Assembly (NCBI GenBank): GCA_041674565.1
Contig: JBAYVQ010000075.1
Span: forward strand, 1 to 5,103
Source: CALMFT01 sp041674565
Lineage (GTDB): Bacteria > Patescibacteriota > Gracilibacteria > Absconditabacterales > Absconditicoccaceae
Length of the DNA stretch: 5,103 nt
Direction: 5' to 3'
Positions 1 through 5,103 of this stretch are shown here, one piece after another; within the stretch, counting starts at the first letter, position 1, and the number at the start of each line of letters is the position of its first letter. The position numbers and the translations under genes were made by a program. Below the pieces are notes generated by a model, which was given only the letters and a program-made list of their open reading frames with translations, was not told the origin of the DNA and did no database searches.

Positions 1-579
1 ATCATACAAGTTTTCTGGAACAGTAACTTTTAGACCACCAAGGGTGTCTATCATATTCTCAAAACCTTTAAAGTCAATCAAGCCATAATAGTGAATATTT
101 TGTCCTATAAGATCTCAAACTTTAGTTGATAATTGCTCCAAGGCGCCAGAGAGTGTCATTTTTTTGGAAAGATAGTATTCCAGAACACTATTTATCCTTC
201 AGTAATATGTACCATCCACCTGGATGTAAAGATCCCTAGGCAAGGAAATGAGATTTAATTGCTTAGTTGCTGGGTTGTAGGAGACTACAGTCAACGTATC
301 TGTATTGTAGGCACCGCGATGCCCTTTACCACCGACTCAGACCATCAATCCATTCACTATGGAAGTCAATTGTTCTTCTTTTTTTTGAGCAGTAGTAACG
401 GAGGTACTCTGAGTATTTGCGCTATAATCTTTGATGACGTTGTATACCTTCAATCAACCAAAAACCAAACCTACTCACAACACAAACATACCCAAAAGCT
501 GCACTACACTCAACACTATCAGTTTACTAGATTGTACAATACGATCTTGCTCTATAATTTTTTTAGATTCAAAAGACAT
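1..579 (-). CDS. LytR-CpsA-Psr (LCP) family glycan ligase, N-terminal part, truncated at the window edge
   Basis: Reads as 193 residues from ATG at 579 to the left edge with five TGA codons as Gly; family members are usually 300-400 residues, so the C-terminal half is missing. Residues 1-19 are polar and probably cytoplasmic, 20-43 form one membrane helix, and about 50-73 are a polar linker. The extracytoplasmic LCP domain then starts with 'GLMVGVGGKGHRG' (77-89), 'NTDTL' (92-96), 'LISLPRDLYIQV' (110-121, with the conserved Arg115-Asp116), 'YYGRINSVL' (125-133) and 'YGLIDFKGFENMIDTLGG' (165-182). The family transfers glycans from undecaprenyl-linked donors to peptidoglycan or other surface acceptors. 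Gly81 and Gly127 are TGA-encoded at positions where the family has Gly, which supports the recoding. There is no Shine-Dalgarno sequence before the ATG; an 11-base inverted repeat lies just upstream. Family assignment is firm; the glycan handled is unknown. Confidence 0.93.
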
Positions 580-581
580 CA

Positions 582-636
582 ACCAAAAAACACGATAAAA
601 TAACCAGTATGAATAGTGTAGATAATGTTTTTTGGT
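582..636 (-). repeat. 11-base perfect inverted repeat in the leader of the LCP gene
   Basis: The arms accaaaaaaca (582-592) and tgttttttggt (626-636) are exact reverse complements separated by 33 bases. In the LCP mRNA the downstream arm would end two bases before the start codon at 579, so pairing could hide the translation start. The stem is mostly A:T and the arms are low complexity, so it may be chance or an operator rather than an RNA switch. Confidence 0.35.
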
Positions 637-644
637 ACGAATTC

Positions 645-675
645 AAAAAAAATCTCCTCGTAAGGAGAGATTTTT
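645..675 (-). terminator. Rho-independent terminator after the Cys-rich gene
   Basis: On the minus strand a 6-base stem (plus-strand arms 653-658 and 663-668, tctcct/aggaga) closes a UACG tetraloop and is followed by eight U residues (plus-strand A run 645-652). An A-rich stretch (plus-strand T run 671-675) precedes the stem. It lies 40 bases past the TAA at 715-717 and so separates the Cys-rich gene transcript from the LCP gene. The plus-strand reading has a shorter T run but no gene upstream to serve. Confidence 0.75.
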
Positions 676-714
676 ATGTATATCGCAGATATGTATCTAA
701 GATGGCGATAATAA

Positions 715-2655
715 TTAGTTACTACCGTTGTTTGGTATAGTAGTAGTACATTGTAGATATACGGCTTCTGGGTGGGACATAAGAGTACCCTGCAACGTGC
801 CATTTGTACAAGTCGCTGTATATCTCGTACATTGGTCAGTACCATCGGCGACTTGCCCAACTACTTGTGGCTCTTTGTATCTAGCTATAATCTGACCGTG
901 TTTGACAGTAGAACTATTATACACACAATCCTTTGGAGATTCCTGAGTACAGCTTCTGAAAATAAACGATCCTCACAGCTTACCATTGCTGCATATTCTC
1001 GTTTCTGGAACACAACTCATGCCATATGGAACGATTTCTGCCTGAAATGCTTGTACATTTTGACCATTGGATATGATACTTCACCATGGCGTAGTACAGC
1101 TAGCTGCGTTGGTTTGTGTACAGCTAGAGTATTGGAAAGTTCATCACAACTTACCGTCATTACATACTCTTGTTTCAGAAACACATTCGCTAGTATATGA
1201 TACTGATGAGTTCTGGAAAGCAACGGCGTTGGCTCCATGTGCTATAGTAGTTCACCAAGGTGTAGTACAACTTTTGGGAGTGCCCTTGACACACGATCTC
1301 CATAATTTTACTCCATTTCCTACTGGTTGTATGCTTCAGTACTGGCAAGAAATAACTACCTTATTTACTTTACCATCTACTTCTCCATCACAAGAACTAT
1401 CCATTCAGACTATATTCTTATAATACGCAACTCACTCTCGACCATGTTCCAATGCTTTCGATTCTCCAACATAAGGGTTAGGGCATTTGCTTGGGCTTTC
1501 TGTTACTTTGGGCTTACTACATACATCATATATATATTCACCACCTCAGTCCAAGACGCCATCGTAACAATATCTCACCTGTTCATCACAATTGTATTCA
1601 CCATTGACCAGAGCAGCTTTTTTGTATAATGTTTTCTTAGATCCATGAGATACAGTCACATTTGTTTCTGTTATGGTACAACTTTGAGGTCCTTGTATAG
1701 TACATGTAGGATAGGGGTACGGGTCCACAAATTCTAGACTGCCATCCACGCAAGTATGAGTCCTTGCTATGCACTCTTCATCAAACTTAACCACCTTTTC
1801 TTTAAAGGAAAGTTTTTTCTCACCATGCAGTATTCTCTCTCACCAAGGTAATATGCAACTCGCCTTACTTGTATCTAGATCGAGCGTGCCCTTTGCTGCA
1901 GTGGTAAGCTGTGCGTCCTCAGTAAATACTTTACCAGTATTTGCTTTGATATAATCAGGGGATAAGGTTCACTTAAATTCACATGTTGACTTGGTATAAG
2001 AAGGAAATTTAGTTACCCATTCTCATTGATCGCCACAGTATTCCTGTATGCTTTGGCATTCATTATTCGCAACGACTTCGGACTCCAAAAATCTTATCCT
2101 CGTGCTCCCGACAGCATACTCCATATTATTATCACCTCTGCAAGTCTTCACATCTTCCACGGTTCTGTCTATAACATAACATTCCAAAAATGCATATTGA
2201 GAATTATCGACAGATCAAGTTCCATCAATGGCCACAAAATTACCATCAATACATTCCTTCTCAATTTTTTCACACTTCGGACGTAAGTTTGTTTTCGTTT
2301 TTTCAGTATTTCTATAAAACGTCTTTCTTGTATTCTCGTCATAAGCTTCTCCATCTGGTCCAATACACTGTGTATTCAAAGTGATCGCAGGCACACAAGT
2401 AACCTTCTTTGTTATGGGGTCTATTTCAGAACGAGTCATACCCTCACAAAGTGTCACCTCAATACCATTTACAACAATGGTTTCTGCAGTGGAATCGCCA
2501 GTCTGAACACTAACGGCAGGATTTTTTTTCAAAATCCCGTCCAACACTCCTGTTGTTTGTATATGTATTACGCCTATGTAGTCCAAAGCGAACAACCCGC
2601 CAGCAAACAGAGCGAAAAAGAGCACAAGATTTTTAAAGAAATTCATGAATGTCAT
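715..2655 (-). CDS. Exported cysteine-rich protein made of eight four-Cys modules
   Basis: A 646-residue frame from ATG at 2655 to TAA at 715-717, with 13 in-frame TGA codons read as Gly. Residues 5-24 form a hydrophobic export signal or anchor after Lys-poor 'MTFMNFFKN'; a cleavage site near Ala23 is possible. Residues 25-69 are a linker, followed by a cysteine pair (70, 87). Eight modules follow, with outer cysteines at 97-159, 172-225, 267-318, 326-379, 391-455, 463-512, 520-569 and 577-636. Each has four Cys; seven of eight have the inner pair spaced C-x6-C. All 34 Cys are thereby accounted for, suggesting disulfides outside the cytoplasm. The best-preserved modules carry 'SCTTPWG', a 'HG/NG' turn, 'AFQ', 'C-x2-ETR-x-C' and 'NGKLGG'. 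I recall similar PWG/ETR repeats in secreted proteins of diverse bacteria but cannot name a characterised function. A second ATG at residue 4 is an equally possible start; neither has a clear Shine-Dalgarno. Role unknown; a surface or adhesion function is a guess. Confidence 0.9.
748..2367 (-). repeat. Eight degenerate four-cysteine protein modules
   Basis: Pattern: C1, 28-32 residues to C2, C-x6-C for C2-C3, then 14-24 residues to C4. C1-C2 intervals in order are 31, 28, 28, 30, 31, 28, 28 and 32 residues. The inner C2-C3 interval is 7 in every module except the fifth (391-455), where it is 15 because of a lysine/valine-rich insertion. Similarity beyond cysteines is strongest in modules 6 and 7 and in module 3 ('CILPWG...ILHG'), and is nearly lost in modules 1 and 2. 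Confidence 0.85.
928..1269 (-). repeat. Best-conserved tandem pair, exact 171-base period
   Basis: Modules starting at Cys463 (1099-1269) and Cys520 (928-1098) are each 57 residues including the linker, and the following module begins again exactly 57 residues later at Cys577. Shared elements are 'SCTTPWG', 'AFQ', 'ETR', 'GKLGG' and 'SCTQ'. Many codons differ between copies, so the duplication is not recent. At 'GKLGG' one copy uses TGA TGA and the other TGA GGA, showing the equivalence of TGA and GGA directly. Confidence 0.85.
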
Positions 2656-2722
2656 ACATTAAATAGAGTAAAAAATAATCTGAGTAAGAAGACTAGTCTA
2701 TACATAAAAAAGTAACATAATA

Positions 2723-2830
2723 CTACAATCCCATATACGAGTCCAACAAAGATCACATGGTGCTTACAAGTTGACAAGAAAGAAAAATATATTTTATTTG
2801 CGCTTGCTTATATGACAGTGTATGCTTCAT
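2723..2830 (-). CDS. Possible 35-residue small ORF overlapping the stop codon of the transferase gene
   Basis: The ATG at 2830 overlaps the TAA of the upstream gene (TAATG) and sits 4 bases after AGGAGG, the only perfect Shine-Dalgarno core at a start codon in the window. The frame (MKHTLSYKQAQIKYIF...SYMGL, one TGA as Gly) ends at TAG 2723-2725. It resembles nothing I know, has no clear domain, and the AGGAGG also encodes the end of the transferase (Gln-Glu-Asp). It fills much of the 174-base gap before the Cys-rich gene. It may be chance. Confidence 0.22.
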
Positions 2831-3933
2831 TAGTCCTCCTGTTTTTTTTCTTTCTTCAATAGCTCGAATGGTATTTTTTTGAATCGATAGAGATAGATAT
2901 GCACGCCAAAAAACAACAACGCGAACCAAGCGAAAATAATCAGTTTATCTATACTTCATTCTCCTAGTAAGATCAATAGCAGTAGCATGGTTAGGGTAAA
3001 TGCCCGTATAGGCCACCTTACTTCAGATCTTTGCAATCATAGTTTCATCAATCTATGGTGCAAATGAGTATAATCTCCCTTCATGGGATTTTTTCTCATT
3101 ATCACAATCCTATTGAGAAATACTCGCATACTATCACAAATAGGCAAAAACAAAACCAACAGCATCGTACCCAACTTGGCTCATCACAACAAAGATAAGG
3201 CTCCGAGCGTAAATCCTATAAAACTAATTCATACGTCCCTCAGTACTCCAGAAGGCTTATACTCCACCACAAGGTAGACCAAACAGCTAATGGCAAACAA
3301 GATACACAACTGGGTTATCCCATTCATGAGCAACAGATTATCACCAGCCACTGCATAGATACTCAATACCACAGTTTGAATAATAACAGCGACAGCGACG
3401 TAACCAATTGCTGTTACACCAGCGGTCATGGCATGCGAGCCATCAAAGAAATTTATTGCATTGATAAACCCCAGTATCCAAAACCAAGAAAAACCGAAAG
3501 CTAAAACAGGGTGAGGCTCAAAACCAAAAATAGTAATATCTTGATACATTCAGCTTATTCGTACATACAATCATACAAACAGTATTTGTACAACCAATCT
3601 ATATTTTGCTGGGATACCAGTCATATCCCCCTTTCGATCAACAATATCGTTCACAAAATTGAATACTCCATACCCCGTAGCGATAATAAGCAGCCACTTT
3701 ATTTTAGCTACATACAAAAGTTCTGGGAAAAATGATAATAATCAGATCCATAAGCCAACAATAAGCACAATCCCCTGAAAATTGGGAACCTTAAATAGCC
3801 TCGGTGGTATCCAATCATGCCCCGGCCTATCTAGGATATTTCGCTTCCTGAAGACCCATAGGCCAATATAAGCAACACAAGCTACTACTAAGGCATACAA
3901 GGCATATTCGGTTCGAAGTGAGTATGCAGACAT
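2830..3933 (-). CDS. Polyprenyl-phosphate sugar-1-phosphate transferase, MraY/WecA/TagO family (membrane protein)
   Basis: A 367-residue frame from ATG 3933 to TAA 2830-2832, with eight TGA codons as Gly. The family transfers a sugar-1-phosphate from a UDP-sugar to undecaprenyl phosphate on the cytoplasmic face of the membrane, starting surface-glycan or lipid-linked precursor synthesis. Visible features: first membrane helix about 7-28; 'RNILDRPG' (31-38); 'PRLFKVPNFQG' (44-54); 'FVNDIVDRKGD' (93-103) where the family has an Asp-Asp pair; 'NAINFFDGSHAMTAG' (158-172); 'VLRDVGISFIGF' (230-241) at the GDxGS position; 'LPICDSMRVFLNR' (263-275); and 'THLHHRLMKLG' (289-299), the histidine motif of the WecA/TagO branch. 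Further helices lie between these and at about 312-325 and 332-350, with a Lys-rich tail. Length fits the family. Start chosen because it gives a canonical N-terminus; TTG at 3942 is an alternative. Several catalytic positions differ from consensus, so activity is not assured. Confidence 0.88.
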
Positions 3934-4024
3934 AGCATCCAAAAATGGAATAAATACTATTGCACCACTAGTTTTTTCAACTCAAAGGTCAAACGAAGAA
4001 CAGAAAATTCTCTCTTTCGTTTCA

Positions 4025-4066
4025 TATAATATAATCTGTTGACATATAGTATATTAAATTTATTAG
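4025..4066 (+). promoter_or_regulatory. Candidate promoter for the plus-strand gene
   Basis: A perfect TTGACA (4039-4044) is followed after 16 bases by TATTAG (4061-4066), a 4/6 match to a -10 box, placing initiation a little before the ATG at 4097. Two TATAAT hexamers (4025-4030, 4030-4035) lie just upstream on the same strand. The whole 3934-4096 spacer is very AT-rich, so matches by chance are likely. No Shine-Dalgarno precedes the ATG. No clear promoter for the divergent transferase gene could be chosen. Confidence 0.3.
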
Positions 4067-4096
4067 AAAGAATATATTTATCTACTACATTGAAAC

Positions 4097-4684
4097 ATGT
4101 TGCAAATACCAACTCCAGCATCATTTGGCCCTGCAAGCGTCGATGAAGTTTACCAGTATCTTAAAAAAGAACTACAGTCACTATTTACAAAACCACAACT
4201 TTTCAAATCAGGGGAGAAGAATCTCATCGTAACTGAGTTAAATACCTTAGTCAAATACAAAAGCCTGTATCACCCAGCTGGGTTAGAGCTATGTGAAACA
4301 TTTTTGGATAAATGAGGTGCGATCCATGTAACCTGACATGATCACGATGACTGAAATAAGCCTTTCGAAAAAAGAGTAATAAAAATAGCAGATGGAGAGC
4401 TATTGTGAGCGTATAGTGACGAGGAATTAAGGAACAATATACAGAACAGATATGAGGCATTTCAGTCTGGCACTCAAAATTACAGGAATTTAATGTTGAG
4501 AGAAGATGTGCATTCTTTGACATGAGAATGCAAACGCATGTGAATCGAGTTCAGGAGTGGAGAAACTAAAGATATGATAATCAAGAGGTTAGAACGAGCA
4601 TTAAAGCAAAGACGAATAAATGAGATGTACGAATTATGATCAGAGCCATGCATGTGTGGCTGGGACAATATACGCTTCGAATAA
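4097..4684 (+). CDS. Uncharacterised 195-residue soluble protein with a possible SAP-like segment
   Basis: Reads from ATG 4097 to TAA 4682-4684, with seven TGA codons as Gly (residues 73, 80, 86, 104, 143, 149, 181). No signal peptide or membrane helix. The N-terminal third (about 14-72) is probably helical ('VDEVYQYLKKELQSLF'). A polar turn 'HVTGHDHDDGNK' (77-88) follows. Residues 138-169 ('VHSLTGECKRMGIEF', then 'SGETKDMIIKRLERAL') resemble a SAP-type helix-extension-helix ('xxxGIxxSGxKxxLIxRL'), a fold often used to bind nucleic acid. The Gly at 149 of that pattern is TGA-encoded. The tail is basic (170-173 'KQRR') and ends in 'CMCGWDN', one Cys pair that is insufficient for a zinc site on its own. 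I do not recognise the family; the SAP likeness is from memory and unconfirmed. It is convergent with rlmH and divergent from the transferase, so probably a single-gene transcript. Confidence 0.8.
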
Positions 4685-4695
4685 CAAAGTAAAAA

Positions 4696-5103
4696 CTAGT
4701 AATGGTACTGCTTACCGTCAATAATCTGCATGCATCTGTAGATTTGTTCCAATAATACTAGTTTCACCAAGCCGTGCGGCATCGTGACACTACCAAAACT
4801 CAAGCTGAGATCTATCGCTCACTTGAGTTTTTTTTCATCAAATCCATATGGTCCACCAATCAAGAAAATAAGATCTTGGGAGTTATTTTGTGTATCTTCA
4901 AGCAATCATTTCCATTGCTCTGTGGTTTTGCCAACGCCGTCTTTGGAAAGTAGTACGATAGTTCTATCTCTTGTCGTCTTTGCGTTTTTCAGCTTATCAA
5001 TAATATAACTCGTATCTTCTTGCACAATCTGAGCTATCGTATCTTTTTTACTTGGTTTATGATTGATAATCTGAATCATTTTACCCAGCCTTTTGGAGTA
5101 CTC
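4696..5103 (-). CDS. rlmH: RlmH, 23S rRNA pseudouridine-1915 N3-methyltransferase (5' end outside the window)
   Basis: A 135-residue fragment ending at TAG 4696-4698; about 20 N-terminal residues are missing compared with the roughly 155-residue family. RlmH is a SPOUT (trefoil-knot) enzyme that methylates pseudouridine 1915 in helix 69 of 23S rRNA using S-adenosylmethionine. Diagnostic elements, numbered in the fragment, are 'EYSKRL' (1-6, matching the family's Y-x-x-R), 'FLIGGPYGF' (80-88, cofactor loop), 'SLSFGSVTMPHGL' (100-112), 'LLEQIYRCMQII' (117-128) and the terminal 'YHY' (133-135). Two TGA codons (fragment residues 66 and 95) are read as Gly. It converges with the uncharacterised plus-strand gene across 11 bases that hold no obvious terminator. 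Confidence 0.95.

Noticed and set aside
259..603. Plus-strand open frame of 114 codons opposite the LCP gene, and similar plus-strand frames at 772-1629, 2026-2384 and 3083-3735
   Set aside because: All lie antisense to genes with recognisable families or clear repeat structure; their translations show no domain or start signal.
2574..2756. Hydrophobic 60-codon minus-strand frame from GTG 2756, overlapping the start of the Cys-rich gene (IFVGLVYGIVVLCYF...)
   Set aside because: T-rich DNA gives Phe/Leu/Val-rich readings by chance; it has no Shine-Dalgarno and overlaps a well-supported gene in another frame.
2771..2796. TTGACA and an AAAATATATTTT palindrome on the plus strand in the gap between the transferase and Cys-rich genes
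   Set aside because: Spacing to any -10-like hexamer is too short (about 11 bases) and no plus-strand gene follows.
3957..4025. 22-codon basic peptide frame (MKRKREFSVLRLTF...) just upstream of the transferase gene
   Set aside because: No Shine-Dalgarno, very short, out of frame with the transferase, and it ends at TAG before the transferase start; no evidence of coding.
4693..4764. 9-base inverted repeat aaactagta / tactagttt around the rlmH stop
   Set aside because: A 54-base loop, mostly inside rlmH codons, and no T run; not convincing as a terminator or site.
1..5103. Reading TGA as stop (degraded pseudogenes) or as Trp (code 4)
   Set aside because: Frames continue without shifts across every TGA into conserved motifs, TGA sits at family Gly positions, and repeat copies exchange TGA with GGA.

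Overview
The window reads coherently only if in-frame TGA is translated as glycine (NCBI genetic code 25). All five well-supported genes contain in-frame TGA; I counted 35 in total. Every complete gene ends in TAA or TAG. TGG is still used for tryptophan, and the TGA positions fall where conserved families have Gly, for example LCP 'MVGVGG' and 'YYGRIN'. This recoding is known from Candidatus Gracilibacteria (BD1-5) and Candidatus Absconditabacteria (SR1) of the Patescibacteria/CPR radiation, so the source is most likely one of these. With TGA read as stop, each gene falls into short pieces.

Layout. At 1-579 (-) lies the N-terminal part of a LytR-CpsA-Psr (LCP) envelope-glycan ligase, cut by the window edge. 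A terminator at 645-675 ends the transcript of the next gene. At 715-2655 (-) is a 646-residue exported cysteine-rich protein. It is built from eight degenerate four-cysteine modules plus one leading cysteine pair, which accounts for all 34 cysteines. At 2830-3933 (-) is a 367-residue polyprenyl-phosphate sugar-1-phosphate transferase of the MraY/WecA/TagO family, with substitutions in its canonical catalytic motifs. A 163-base divergent spacer follows. At 4097-4684 (+) is a 195-residue uncharacterised protein with a possible SAP-like helical segment. Convergent to it, 11 bases away, is the 3' part of rlmH (4696-5103, -), which runs off the right edge. No gene-free stretch exceeds 300 bases.

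The three left-hand genes share a cell-envelope theme. The transferase family loads sugar-phosphate onto undecaprenyl phosphate in the membrane, and LCP proteins move finished undecaprenyl-linked glycans onto the wall or other surface acceptors. The Cys-rich protein between them looks like an exported, disulfide-stabilised surface protein. That the three work together is inference from position. The most distinctive items are the eight-module Cys-rich protein, whose repeats also prove the TGA=Gly recoding internally, and the atypical catalytic motifs of the transferase.
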